Below, in pieces: positions 38,772 to 46,896 of a DNA stretch of 62,374 nucleotides. Positions within the stretch are counted from its first letter, which is position 1, and every line of letters starts with the position of its first letter. A program made the position numbers and the translations under genes. Under the pieces are notes generated by a model, which worked only from the letters and a program-made list of their open reading frames with translations, ran no database searches and was not told where the DNA came from. Source of the DNA: Lachnospira sp. (GTDB lineage Bacteria > Bacillota > Clostridia > Lachnospirales > Lachnospiraceae); assembly GCA_015057605.1 (NCBI GenBank), contig SVDX01000014.1:1-62374 (forward strand), written 5' to 3'.

Positions 38772-38812
38772 GGTAATATTGTCATTATAAAATATTACCG
38801 CGTCCCATTCAA
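38772..38812 (-). promoter_or_regulatory. ftsH promoter with flanking inverted repeat
   Basis: TTGAAT (38807-38812), 17 bases, TATAAT (38784-38789). A perfect 9-bp inverted repeat, GGTAATATT (38772-38780) and AATATTACC (38791-38799), encloses the -10. Its position suits a repressor operator; it could instead form a hairpin in DNA or RNA. Confidence 0.75.
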
Positions 38813-38842
38813 TACTTTAAATTATGAATTTTTGGACATATT

Positions 38843-39499
38843 TTACATTTTTCGTAATTTATCAAATACATTTGCTGCTATTATTTTTACACAATGCTCT
38901 TCTAAATATGCCAGTTTTACAGGATCATATTTTATAGCTTCACCATATTCAATAGCTACATTTGAAACGACATTAAAATCTCTTCTTGATGCTCTCGCTT
39001 TATAAATTACAAGAATGTATTTATTTGCTGGCTCATCCTTGTAAAGTACTGTCTTTACACGTAGATCTGCCTGCATATTTTTTGAAAGCATAACCACTGT
39101 ATCTATATCATCAAATTCGTATACATGTAAATTCTCATCAACCTGTTTTGCAGGCTTTTCAACTATTTTCTCCTTCTTTTTAGGAACTCCTGAGCCCGAA
39201 ATAATTTCGCCCAATATATCCTTTATCTGATCTGCTATCTGATTTGCTGGCGATTTGTCTGAATCAGAAAATGTAATTGCAAGCTTATCCGGTGATAAAA
39301 TTGCCACCTGCATTGCTAAAACGCCTTTATCCGCAACAAAGCCTACTTCCTCCTCAGCCATAGCAATTATAGTATGAAGGAAATCATTAACATTACTGCT
39401 GTTTCTTATAAAATCCTCCATTTTTATATCATGTTCTTTTAAATCTTCTTTTGAAACAATACATCTTACCGTATTTTCATCAATTCTTTTTATTTCCAT
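38843..39499 (-). CDS. mecA: Adaptor protein MecA
   Basis: A 218-residue protein opening MEIKRIDENTVRCIVSKEDL with the MecA N-terminal substrate-binding domain (about 1-80), an acidic-basic linker with KKKEKIVEKP, and the C-terminal ClpC-binding domain (about 125-215, YEFDDIDTVVMLSKNM). MecA delivers substrates to ClpCP. In the same run as a GreA-family gene 22 bases upstream; ftsH, another protease component, is next but has its own promoter. Confidence 0.9.
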   Translation of the reverse strand: MEIKRIDENTVRCIVSKEDLKEHDIKMEDFIRNSSNVNDFLHTIIAMAEEEVGFVADKGVLAMQVAILSPDKLAITFSDSDKSPANQIADQIKDILGEIISGSGVPKKKEKIVEKPAKQVDENLHVYEFDDIDTVVMLSKNMQADLRVKTVLYKDEPANKYILVIYKARASRRDFNVVSNVAIEYGEAIKYDPVKLAYLEEHCVKIIAANVFDKLRKM

Positions 39500-39521
39500 A
39501 TAACTTCACCTTCTATATTTA

Positions 39522-40025
39522 TTAAAAGCTTCTTATCTCATCATCTGCAGAGCCTTCTGTATTTTTAATTGCTTTAACCACAACATAGTAGCCATAGCTA
39601 TCATTAACCTGTACATACACTCTGTCGCCCACCTTACGACCAAGCAGCGCTTTCCCAAGTGGAGATTCAATACTTATCTTACCTGCCATAGAATTGCCTC
39701 TAATACTTGTCATAATTCTGTAGGTTTCGATTTCGTCATCCTCTTCCATATATACATCTACCGTATTATTAATTCCAACCTCGTCATCCTTAGAGCTATC
39801 ATCAATAATTGTAGCATTTTTTATCATTCTTTCAAGATATCTTATACGACTTTCGTTACGATTTTTATCCTTCTTAGCTGCATGATATTCAAAATTCTCG
39901 CTCAAATCACCATGCGACCTTGCTTCCTTAACCGCTTCTAAAGCCGCCTTACGAACTACAAGCTTTCTGTATTCAATTTCTTCTTTAATCTTTTCAATAT
40001 CCTGCTTTGTTAACTCAGTTCCCAT
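39522..40025 (-). CDS. GreA/GreB-family transcript cleavage factor (second copy)
   Basis: About 167 residues. N-terminal coiled coil with tip HGDLSENFEYHAAKKDKNRNESR, retaining the acidic Asp and Glu needed for cleavage, and a C-terminal FKBP-like domain (ISIESPLGKALLGRKVGD). Diverged from the greA at 14144-14626, with a longer tail (NTEGSADDEIRSF). The frame is open from a TTG at 40046; the ATG at 40025 is chosen, though the nearest AAAGGA is about 12 bases upstream. Overlaps the end of the MocR-type regulator gene by 11 bases, implying co-transcription. Confidence 0.85.
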   Translation of the reverse strand: MGTELTKQDIEKIKEEIEYRKLVVRKAALEAVKEARSHGDLSENFEYHAAKKDKNRNESRIRYLERMIKNATIIDDSSKDDEVGINNTVDVYMEEDDEIETYRIMTSIRGNSMAGKISIESPLGKALLGRKVGDRVYVQVNDSYGYYVVVKAIKNTEGSADDEIRSF

Positions 40026-41421
40026 CTTTAAAAAATATCCTTTCAAGCCTCTTTATAGCCTCTTCTATTCGTTCCTTATGAACGCCCGCATAATTAACCA
40101 CAAGCGTACCTTCGACATTTTTGCTGTTCCTTATACAATATTCCGATAAGCAAGAAATGTCAATATCTTCTTTCTTAGCTTTTTCAATAATCTGTGCATC
40201 AGTAAGTCTTGTATTGACCTTGAGAAGAAAATGTGTACCGGCATTTTCTTCATACACTTCAGCTATATTAGAAAGTCTTGAATTCTTAATCGCATTTAAA
40301 AGCAAATCCCTTTGATTTTTATAGTGATTCTTCATTCTATTAATGTGTCTTTCAAAATATCCTTCTGATATAAATTTTGCCAAGGTGTACTGTTCAAAGC
40401 TTGATACCGTACACGAATAAAAACTCACTGTTTTTTCGTAAGTATCTAAAATATCATTAGGCAACACCATATAACTGATTCTAAGCGATGGAATCAGACT
40501 TTTTGAAAATGTATTCATATATATAACTCTGCCACTATTATCCATACTATACATCGTAGGAATTGGCTTACCTAAATATCTAAATTCGCTATCATAGTCA
40601 TCTTCAATTATATATCGGTTATCAGCCTCATTTGCCCAAGACAGAAGCTCCTGTCTTCGTTTTACGGGCATAACCATACCTGTTGGGAAATGATGTGCAG
40701 GAGAAATGTGTATAACATTTGCCTTAGAATCCTTAAGTTCCTTAAGACTCATTCCACTATTATCCATAGCTACGCTTTCCCATTTTGCGCCATAATTGTC
40801 ATATATTTCATATATTTTTTTATAACCGATGTTCTCTATCGCAAATCGACATTCTGTGCCTAAAAGCTTTATAATACGGCTATACAAAAATTCAATACCA
40901 GCACCTATTATAACCTGATTTGGGGACACTTGCATACCCCTAAAATCATGTAAATATTTTGCAATAGCTGCTCTAAGCTCATAAACACCATTAAAAGGTA
41001 CTGTTTTAAGAAGTCTTATATCCTGCGATGACAATATCTCTCTCATAAGCTTAGACCAAACAGAGAATGGGAAATTCATTCTTCTCATACGATTGGCTCT
41101 AAAATCTGCAAAAAATTCATACTCAAACTCCTGTGTTTCTTCAACCACAGGTAGTTCATCTTTACTGACATTGGTTTTTTGCAAACTATTTGCATAATAT
41201 CCCTTTGCTTCAAGAGAATAAATGTAGCCCTCAAGATTTAATTGCGCATATGCATTTTCAACTGTAATAATGCTTATATTAAGATGCTTAGCAAGTGTTC
41301 TCTTTGATGGAAGCTTTTCAAAAGGTTTAATATTGCCTGCTAATATATCATCCTTAATACATCTGTACAAATAATCATATAGCGGTATATTACCTCGTTT
41401 TTCCAAATCATACGTTAGCAC
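40015..41421 (-). CDS. MocR/PdxR-type GntR regulator with aminotransferase domain
   Basis: About 468 residues: an N-terminal GntR winged helix (IPLYDYLYRCIKDDILAG, LPSKRTLAKHLNISIITVENAYAQL in pieces) fused to a fold-type-I aminotransferase domain. The PLP lysine lies in NTFSKSLIPSLRIS; YIIEDDYDSEFRY and HFPTGMVMP are typical. Such proteins sense pyridoxal phosphate or amino compounds and usually control a neighbouring gene. The likely start is a GTG at 41421 with GGAGG five bases upstream; the frame also opens at a TTG (41433) that overlaps that site. It is divergent from the SDR-NTF2-like pair, its probable target. Confidence 0.9.
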   Translation of the reverse strand: MLTYDLEKRGNIPLYDYLYRCIKDDILAGNIKPFEKLPSKRTLAKHLNISIITVENAYAQLNLEGYIYSLEAKGYYANSLQKTNVSKDELPVVEETQEFEYEFFADFRANRMRRMNFPFSVWSKLMREILSSQDIRLLKTVPFNGVYELRAAIAKYLHDFRGMQVSPNQVIIGAGIEFLYSRIIKLLGTECRFAIENIGYKKIYEIYDNYGAKWESVAMDNSGMSLKELKDSKANVIHISPAHHFPTGMVMPVKRRQELLSWANEADNRYIIEDDYDSEFRYLGKPIPTMYSMDNSGRVIYMNTFSKSLIPSLRISYMVLPNDILDTYEKTVSFYSCTVSSFEQYTLAKFISEGYFERHINRMKNHYKNQRDLLLNAIKNSRLSNIAEVYEENAGTHFLLKVNTRLTDAQIIEKAKKEDIDISCLSEYCIRNSKNVEGTLVVNYAGVHKERIEEAIKRLERIFFKDGN

Positions 41422-41447
41422 ATTTACCTCCAAACTGACCTTATAAA

Positions 41448-41493
41448 CATTTCTTAAAATGGTTATTTATTTAGTGTCATTTCTCATTATAAT
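41448..41493. promoter_or_regulatory. Divergent control region with CATTTCT direct repeats
   Basis: Between the MocR-type gene and the SDR gene. CATTTCT occurs at 41448-41454 and 41478-41484, 30 bp apart start to start, on one face of the helix. The second copy lies just upstream of TATAAT (41488-41493), the likely -10 of the plus-strand SDR promoter, which has no good -35. Direct repeats are the usual MocR operator form, so this is a candidate binding site. Confidence 0.5.
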
Positions 41494-41530
41494 TTAAATT
41501 AGATTTTTTGTAAATAGGAGGTTTTTAACT

Positions 41531-42319
41531 ATGGGCGTATACGCTATTACAGGCGGTTCCAGCGGAATCGGTGCTAAAACTGTTGAATTATTAAAAAGAG
41601 AGGGACACACTGTTGTAAATATTGATTTAAAAGATGGTGACATCTGTGTTAACCTCGCAACTGCAAGCGGAAGACAAGAAGCTATTGACAAATTACACAT
41701 TATGTATCCAGAAGGTCTTGATGGTTTCATTTGTAATGCCGGTGTTTCCGGTGCATGCGGTAATTTAGGCTTAATAATTTCTCTTAACTATTTCGGTACA
41801 ACAAAGCTTGCAAAAGGTGTTTTCGACTTAGTTGAAAAGAAAAAGGGCAGCTTTGTAGTAACAAGCTCAAACACTATTTCACAAGGTGCCGGCAGATTAG
41901 ATATTGCAGACCTCTTGAACAACATAGGTGATGAACAAAGAATTTTAAATCTTGTTAGTACTTTAGATGGTTCAAACCTTTCAGTCGGCAACAGTATTTA
42001 TGTTGCAACAAAATATGCTCTTGCAAGATTTGTAAGACGTATTTCTTCATCTTGGGCAGCAAGAGGCGTTAGAATCAATGCCGTAGCTCCAGGAAATGTT
42101 GAAACAGCAATGACAGCTACCATGAATGTAAATGCAAAAGCAGCATTAAATGCTCTACCAATACCTACAAAATATGGTCAGGAAACTCTTATGCAACCAG
42201 ATGAAATAGCTGAAGCTATAATCTTCCTTGTTTCAGACAAAGCAAAGGGTATAAACGGCAACGTAATGTTCGTAGATGGTGGTACAGATGCATTACTCAA
42301 TTCAGAAAAGGTATATTAA
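41531..42319 (+). CDS. Short-chain dehydrogenase/reductase (3-hydroxysteroid dehydrogenase-like)
   Basis: A 262-residue SDR: NAD(P) loop [12 protein letters not shown] at the very N terminus, CNAG in place of NNAG, catalytic serine in VVTSSNT, and Tyr-Lys in [11 protein letters not shown]. The truncated N terminus, starting only five residues before the loop, and the insertion between Ser and Tyr ([19 protein letters not shown]) resemble 3-alpha-hydroxysteroid dehydrogenases and carbonyl reductases. The substrate cannot be assigned. Followed 12 bases later by an NTF2-like gene and divergent from a MocR-type regulator. Ribosome-binding site AGGAGG. Confidence 0.85.
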   Translation: MGVYAITGGSSGIGAKTVELLKREGHTVVNIDLKDGDICVNLATASGRQEAIDKLHIMYPEGLDGFICNAGVSGACGNLGLIISLNYFGTTKLAKGVFDLVEKKKGSFVVTSSNTISQGAGRLDIADLLNNIGDEQRILNLVSTLDGSNLSVGNSIYVATKYALARFVRRISSSWAARGVRINAVAPGNVETAMTATMNVNAKAALNALPIPTKYGQETLMQPDEIAEAIIFLVSDKAKGINGNVMFVDGGTDALLNSEKVY

Positions 42320-42331
42320 TAGGAGGTCAAC

Positions 42332-42664
42332 ATGAAAGCTATTGAAAAATATGTACAGGCAATGGAAAATAAAGATTACAACGGCTTAGCCGAATTATTT
42401 GATAAAGATGGTACAATAATTGATTATTGTCCAAATGGTACTTCTCAAAGAGAATATCACGTATACGGAAAAGAAGCTATAAATATGTTTTTCAGAAATA
42501 AATTTATGTTTGGAAAATGTTCTATTTCCGAAGCTGAGGTAGTTAACGATACCCAAGCAGAATTTGTTATTAATTACACAGGTTTTTATGTAATGGCAAT
42601 TGCAACCGTTAGACGTGTATCTGAAAATGGATTAATAGAAAGACTTACTGTTCGTCCTAAGTAA
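42332..42664 (+). CDS. SnoaL/NTF2-like protein
   Basis: A 110-residue cone-fold protein of the SnoaL/NTF2 superfamily: MKAIEKYVQAMENKDYNGLAELF helix pair, then strands ending NYTGFYVMAIATVRRV. Family members act as isomerases, dehydratases or ligand-binding lids on small hydrophobic substrates. It follows the SDR gene by 12 bases, with AGGAGG, so the pair probably acts on one substrate. No catalytic residues can be named with confidence. It is shorter than the bile-acid dehydratase BaiE. Confidence 0.78.
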   Translation: MKAIEKYVQAMENKDYNGLAELFDKDGTIIDYCPNGTSQREYHVYGKEAINMFFRNKFMFGKCSISEAEVVNDTQAEFVINYTGFYVMAIATVRRVSENGLIERLTVRPK

Positions 42665-42676
42665 AAATATTTTTAT

Positions 42677-42736
42677 AAAAACCACATATATGAGAGAATG
42701 CACTGCACGTCCTCTTTCATATATGTGGTTTTTTAT
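42677..42736. terminator. Bidirectional terminator between convergent genes
   Basis: AAAACCACATATATGA pairs with TCATATATGTGGTTTT (left arm from 42677, right arm to 42732), loop about 20 bases, flanked by A- and T-runs. It serves the SDR-NTF2 unit (plus) and the diguanylate cyclase (minus), whose stop lies five bases away. Confidence 0.9.
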
Positions 42737-42740
42737 TATC

Positions 42741-44513
42741 TTATTTTAAACTCTGTCCTATCAGTTTTCCTACTGCATTAAGTGCAATTACTTCTGAATC
42801 TGTCCATTGACGTGAGGTATTAAAGTTATCAAATGTAACTATAGCCTTAACTATACCCTCAACTCTATATACACACACGAGATTCGCCATGATTTCAAGC
42901 TTATTATATTTTTCGTAGAATTTCTTATCTTTGTATTTTTTAACATCTTCAATAACTACAATGTCATCTTCATTTAACAATGCTGCAAAATCCGTATCAT
43001 CCAAAAGTGTAAAACTTTTAGCCTTGCTTCTGTATTTGCCATAAGCATATTTACGTTCTAAATCATCTCCTACATATACTGCAATACCTGAAACGTCATA
43101 AAGATCACATATCTTGCTGGCTATCTCTGAAAATTTATCCATTCCATTGCCGCTAATCATTAATATAATATCTGAATAAAGCACTGAACGATTAACTCTT
43201 GATGCAATAGACTTAAGACCACTCATTCTTACCGTATCACTTACAATTTCAATATCCTTATGCTTCTCATGATCGTAAATAACATAGTTATTTTTGCCAT
43301 TTGCCTTTGCTATATAAAGTGCTTTGTCGGCCTTTTCAAATAATTCTGCATACGTATTACCATCCTCAGGATAGTTGGATACACCAACTGACATTGTAAT
43401 GTTTAAATTATTCTCAGCACTCGCAAATAAAAGCCTTACTTCTCCATGAATGGTTTTTAAGAGATTATCTCTTGTTTCAGTGTCACAATTTTCAAGTAAC
43501 ACAACGAATTCGTCGCCACCAAATCTCGCAACCGTTCCACCTATACCAATAATTCTTTTTATTGTTTCTGCTACTCTAAATATTACCTTATCTCCAAAAA
43601 GATGTCCGTAATTATCATTAACCTGCTTAAAGTTATCAATATCCATTACAAACAACGATAGCTGTTTATCACCAGCTTCATTAAGCTTGCTTGCCGAGTA
43701 CTCCATAATAGCCTTTTTATTCATAAGACCCGTTGCAGAATCCTTACTTGCTTCTGTAACATAATATGGCTTTTCAAATGCTGCTGCATTGAGCTTAATA
43801 ATACCACTAACAAGTCTTCCGCCGTCGTTATCAAACATAATACTTCCAAGTGCCAGTATAGAATCATATCTATTTGCTCTCGAGAAAAACGTAGTGCAAA
43901 ACTGCATCTTAAAGTCCTCAAGACCATTTCTTAAATATATACAGAAGGTTTCAAATTTCTTCTTATCTTCTTCCTTCCAAATATATTTATCGAGCATCTG
44001 TGACTCCCATATATCCAAATCTTCTGCCAAAAGCATATAGCTTTTATCATTAGCATACATATATATGTTAATCCTATTTGTTCCCTTTACATAATCAAAA
44101 AACAAGCAGTCTATAAGGCACATAAGTCTTCTGTACTTATTCAAAGTAACGCGATTAACAACATGCTTTTCCATAGCCGCTATAATATCTGAAATGAAGA
44201 CTTCTATGCAAGCTACGCCATCCACAATGTTTTTACTACGTTTCATACTAAAAAGCACATATTTGTAATTGTTTTCAACAGTAACTAAACGCACTAACTC
44301 ATATTGTATACCGACATCTACTTTCTGTGCAGCTTCATGAAATGCTGTTCTATCATCTGGATGTAATAATTCTATCATCTTTTTACTTGCATTTTTATCG
44401 AGGAATTTGTACAAATACTCATCCGCTGATATTATGTGATAGTCATCCTTTAAAACAGCCGAAGCCAACGGTGCTAAATATCTTGTTTTCTTGTTATATT
44501 CAGTTATGTTCAT
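42741..44513 (-). CDS. Soluble diguanylate cyclase (PAS-like, GGDEF, GAF-like)
   Basis: A 590-residue cytoplasmic protein without membrane helices. A PAS-like N-terminal region (about 15-115, with LHPDDRTAFHEA), a second sensory region, an intact GGDEF at 332-336 (ARFGGDEFVVLL) and a C-terminal GAF-like domain (about 430-585, IASKICDLYDVSGIAVYVGDD). It should make cyclic di-GMP; no RxxD inhibitory site is seen just before GGDEF. Its start lies 19 bases after the ABC transporter ATPase gene, with GAGGTG, and a terminator follows, so it appears to be the last gene of the transporter operon. Coupling of amino-acid uptake with second-messenger synthesis is inferred. Confidence 0.9.
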   Translation of the reverse strand: MNITEYNKKTRYLAPLASAVLKDDYHIISADEYLYKFLDKNASKKMIELLHPDDRTAFHEAAQKVDVGIQYELVRLVTVENNYKYVLFSMKRSKNIVDGVACIEVFISDIIAAMEKHVVNRVTLNKYRRLMCLIDCLFFDYVKGTNRINIYMYANDKSYMLLAEDLDIWESQMLDKYIWKEEDKKKFETFCIYLRNGLEDFKMQFCTTFFSRANRYDSILALGSIMFDNDGGRLVSGIIKLNAAAFEKPYYVTEASKDSATGLMNKKAIMEYSASKLNEAGDKQLSLFVMDIDNFKQVNDNYGHLFGDKVIFRVAETIKRIIGIGGTVARFGGDEFVVLLENCDTETRDNLLKTIHGEVRLLFASAENNLNITMSVGVSNYPEDGNTYAELFEKADKALYIAKANGKNNYVIYDHEKHKDIEIVSDTVRMSGLKSIASRVNRSVLYSDIILMISGNGMDKFSEIASKICDLYDVSGIAVYVGDDLERKYAYGKYRSKAKSFTLLDDTDFAALLNEDDIVVIEDVKKYKDKKFYEKYNKLEIMANLVCVYRVEGIVKAIVTFDNFNTSRQWTDSEVIALNAVGKLIGQSLK

Positions 44514-44532
44514 ATACTAACACCTCACATTC

Positions 44533-45288
44533 TTATGCTCTATAATTGCCTAAAAACTCCTTAATTCGTAAATTGTCTGAGTTGAATATCTCATCCGGTG
44601 TACCTTCAGCAGCAATCACACCATTATCCATAAATATAATCTTATCTGATAATTCTTTTGCAAACTCCATTTCATGAGTCACTATTATCATTGTCATATG
44701 CATATCTGCCAATGATCGAATAACCTTTAAAACCTCGTTAGTAAGCTCTGGATCTAAAGCTGAAGTCGGCTCATCAAAGAATAGTATCTTAGGTTTTAAA
44801 GCAAGTGCTCTTGCTATTGAAACACGTTGCGACTGCCCACCCGATAATTCTTGTGGATAGCTATCTTTCTTAGCTTCAAGTCCAAGCTTTTTTAATATCT
44901 CCATCGCTTGTGCTTCTGCCTCTTCTTTAGACATTCCAAGCACCTTTATCGGAGCTTCAATTATATTTCGCAACACTGTGTAATGTGGAAATAAATTGAA
45001 GTTTTGAAATACTAATCCTGTTTTTAATCTAATCGCTCTTAAAACCGATTTATCCGCATATGTAGTTTTTCCGTTAACCTCGGATACCATAGTCTGATCA
45101 TCTACAACTATAGTGCCTGCATCAACCGTTTCAAGTCTATTGATACATCTTAAAAGTGTTGATTTACCTGAGCCCGATGAACCAATAATAGAAACTATCT
45201 CGCCATCGTCTGCCTTAAAGGATACATCCTTTAAAACCTGTAACTTTCCGAAGCTTTTTTGTATGTTAGAAACCTCTAAAATAGCCAT
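44533..45288 (-). CDS. Polar amino acid ABC transporter ATPase (GlnQ type)
   Basis: A 251-residue ATPase: Walker [11 protein letters not shown] loop [16 protein letters not shown], signature [15 protein letters not shown], Walker [14 protein letters not shown], and switch histidine in IIVTHEME. The family energises uptake of polar amino acids such as glutamine, arginine or cystine. Third gene of the binding protein-permease-ATPase set, with ribosome-binding site GGAGAAAAT. Confidence 0.95.
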   Translation of the reverse strand: MAILEVSNIQKSFGKLQVLKDVSFKADDGEIVSIIGSSGSGKSTLLRCINRLETVDAGTIVVDDQTMVSEVNGKTTYADKSVLRAIRLKTGLVFQNFNLFPHYTVLRNIIEAPIKVLGMSKEEAEAQAMEILKKLGLEAKKDSYPQELSGGQSQRVSIARALALKPKILFFDEPTSALDPELTNEVLKVIRSLADMHMTMIIVTHEMEFAKELSDKIIFMDNGVIAAEGTPDEIFNSDNLRIKEFLGNYRA

Positions 45289-45308
45289 ATTTTCTCCATC
45301 CTTAGCAT

Positions 45309-45974
45309 TTATTTGTAATAACTAAGTTTCTTTTCAGCTGCGTTAAATGCCTGTTGTACTACGAGATTCATCACAAAGTAAAATACTCCCGCCATTATAA
45401 GCGGTACTATACTTGACTGACTTGACATATTCTTAGTTGCAAGCTGATACATTTCCGCAACGCCAATAACCTGTGCCAACGCTGTATCCTTTACCAGCGT
45501 CATAAATTCATTACTCATAGGTGGCAAAATACGTTTAACTACCTGTGGTAATATAATCTTAAAAAATGTTTGTATCTTACCAAAGCCAAGCACCTCAGCT
45601 GCTTCCCATTGTCCCTTAGGCACACTTTCAATACCTGCACGATATATTTCTGCAAAATATGCCGCATAATTAAACGTAAATGCAACTATTGCCGCTACTG
45701 TTCTGTCTAAACGAATCTCTGCAATATAATAAGGTGCAAAATACCAGAACATCAATTGGAGTATAAGTGGTGTACCTCTCATAATATTAAGATATATCTT
45801 AACCGGTATATTAATAAGCTTACACTTTGTCATTCTGCCAAGGCTTACAACAAGACCTAATGGCAACGAAAACAATAGCGTGTAGAAAAATACCGAAAGA
45901 GTCACTCCTGATGCCTTTAACATATATTCAAATAGAATCTTAATCGACTCTATGCTCATATTTCCGAAGGTCAT
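45309..45974 (-). CDS. Polar amino acid ABC transporter permease
   Basis: A 221-residue membrane protein with about five helices and the HisM/GlnP-type coupling motif ([21 protein letters not shown]). The N-terminal family stretch [19 protein letters not shown] and [10 protein letters not shown] are clear. A single permease gene implies a homodimer. It lies between the binding-protein and ATPase genes with gaps of 13 and 20 bases. Confidence 0.94.
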   Translation of the reverse strand: MTFGNMSIESIKILFEYMLKASGVTLSVFFYTLLFSLPLGLVVSLGRMTKCKLINIPVKIYLNIMRGTPLILQLMFWYFAPYYIAEIRLDRTVAAIVAFTFNYAAYFAEIYRAGIESVPKGQWEAAEVLGFGKIQTFFKIILPQVVKRILPPMSNEFMTLVKDTALAQVIGVAEMYQLATKNMSSQSSIVPLIMAGVFYFVMNLVVQQAFNAAEKKLSYYK

Positions 45975-45987
45975 ACCTATCTCCTAC

Positions 45988-46767
45988 TTACTTTATAGTT
46001 GTAATATCTTTTCCAAACCATTTCTTGCTAATTTCAGCTAACTTTCCATCTTCAGCCATAGCCTTTAATGTATCATTAACTTTTTTGCAAAGCTCTGTAT
46101 CTTCTTTTCTAAATGCAATAGCATATTCTTCTTCTGCCAATACACCATCTAATACTTTAAATTTGCCCTTGTTGCCATCCTTTTCCATATAGTAACGCGC
46201 AACAACCTCATCCATAATTACGGCATCTGAACCACCTATTTCTAAGTCGAGCATTGCTTTTACATTGTCACTAACCAAAACAACTTCCTTTAAAGAATTC
46301 TTAAAGCTTGCGTTAGCATCAATTGCATCACATGCTGTTGAGCCATTCTGTGCAACTACTGTTTTTCCTGCCAAATCTTCTATTCTTGTGTATTCACTTG
46401 TTGCAAGAACTACTGCCACCTGATTATTCTTCATGTATGAGTTACTAAGGAGCATTGCTTCTTTTCTTTCTGGATTAACTGAAAGACCATTCCAAATACA
46501 GTCAATATTCTTTGTGTTAAGTTCCTGTTCTTTTGCTTCCCAGCTAATTGGCTGAAGCTTTAATTCATAGCCTAATCTTTTGCAAACCTCTGTTGCAACA
46601 TCTATATCAAATCCAACAATCTTTTGATTCTCATCTACAAAACCCATAGGTGGAAACGAATCATCTAAGCCTAAAACAAAGGTATTCTCATCCTTTTTCT
46701 TGTTACATGCTGTTAACATACTAATCATCATTGTACCTAATAAAATAATAGCTAAAATCTTTTTCAT
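45988..46767 (-). CDS. Amino acid ABC transporter substrate-binding lipoprotein
   Basis: About 259 residues. Signal peptide with lipobox near Cys21 (SMLTAC), then a family 3 solute-binding fold: FVLGLDDSFPPMGFVDEN, IVGFDIDVATEVCKRLGY, and NGLSVNPERKEAMLLSNSYM with the ligand-contact Arg. The ligand class is polar amino acids; the exact one is unknown. The ATG at 46767 is chosen; a GTG six bases upstream (46773) is also possible. First gene of the transporter-cyclase operon. Confidence 0.93.
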   Translation of the reverse strand: MKKILAIILLGTMMISMLTACNKKKDENTFVLGLDDSFPPMGFVDENQKIVGFDIDVATEVCKRLGYELKLQPISWEAKEQELNTKNIDCIWNGLSVNPERKEAMLLSNSYMKNNQVAVVLATSEYTRIEDLAGKTVVAQNGSTACDAIDANASFKNSLKEVVLVSDNVKAMLDLEIGGSDAVIMDEVVARYYMEKDGNKGKFKVLDGVLAEEEYAIAFRKEDTELCKKVNDTLKAMAEDGKLAEISKKWFGKDITTIK

Positions 46768-46811
46768 AAACACTTTTCCTTCCTTTTGAAAAAATATGTA
46801 ATACTATTAAA

Positions 46812-46840
46812 ATTTTAACATAATAGATGTTTTATTTCAA
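46812..46840 (-). promoter_or_regulatory. Promoter of the amino acid transporter-diguanylate cyclase operon
   Basis: TTGAAA (46835-46840), exactly 17 bases, TAAAAT (46812-46817) with an extended TGT before it. Confidence 0.75.
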
Positions 46841-46850
46841 GAACAAAAGA

Positions 46851-46880
46851 AAAAAAGCCCTCAAATTGAGGGCTTTTTTC
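46851..46880 (-). terminator. Terminator after the secreted pectinesterase
   Basis: AAAAAAGCCCTC pairs with GAGGGCTTTTTT around a five-base loop: strong stem and long T-run in both directions. It lies 17 bases beyond the pectinesterase stop and separates it from the transporter promoter. Confidence 0.92.
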
Positions 46881-46896
46881 TATATGAGAATTAATA

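Noticed and set aside
41531-42664. Bile-acid (bai-like) operon, because of the 3-HSDH-like SDR and NTF2-like protein
   Set aside because: No CoA ligase, flavoprotein oxidoreductases or CoA transferase nearby, and the NTF2-like protein is much shorter than BaiE.
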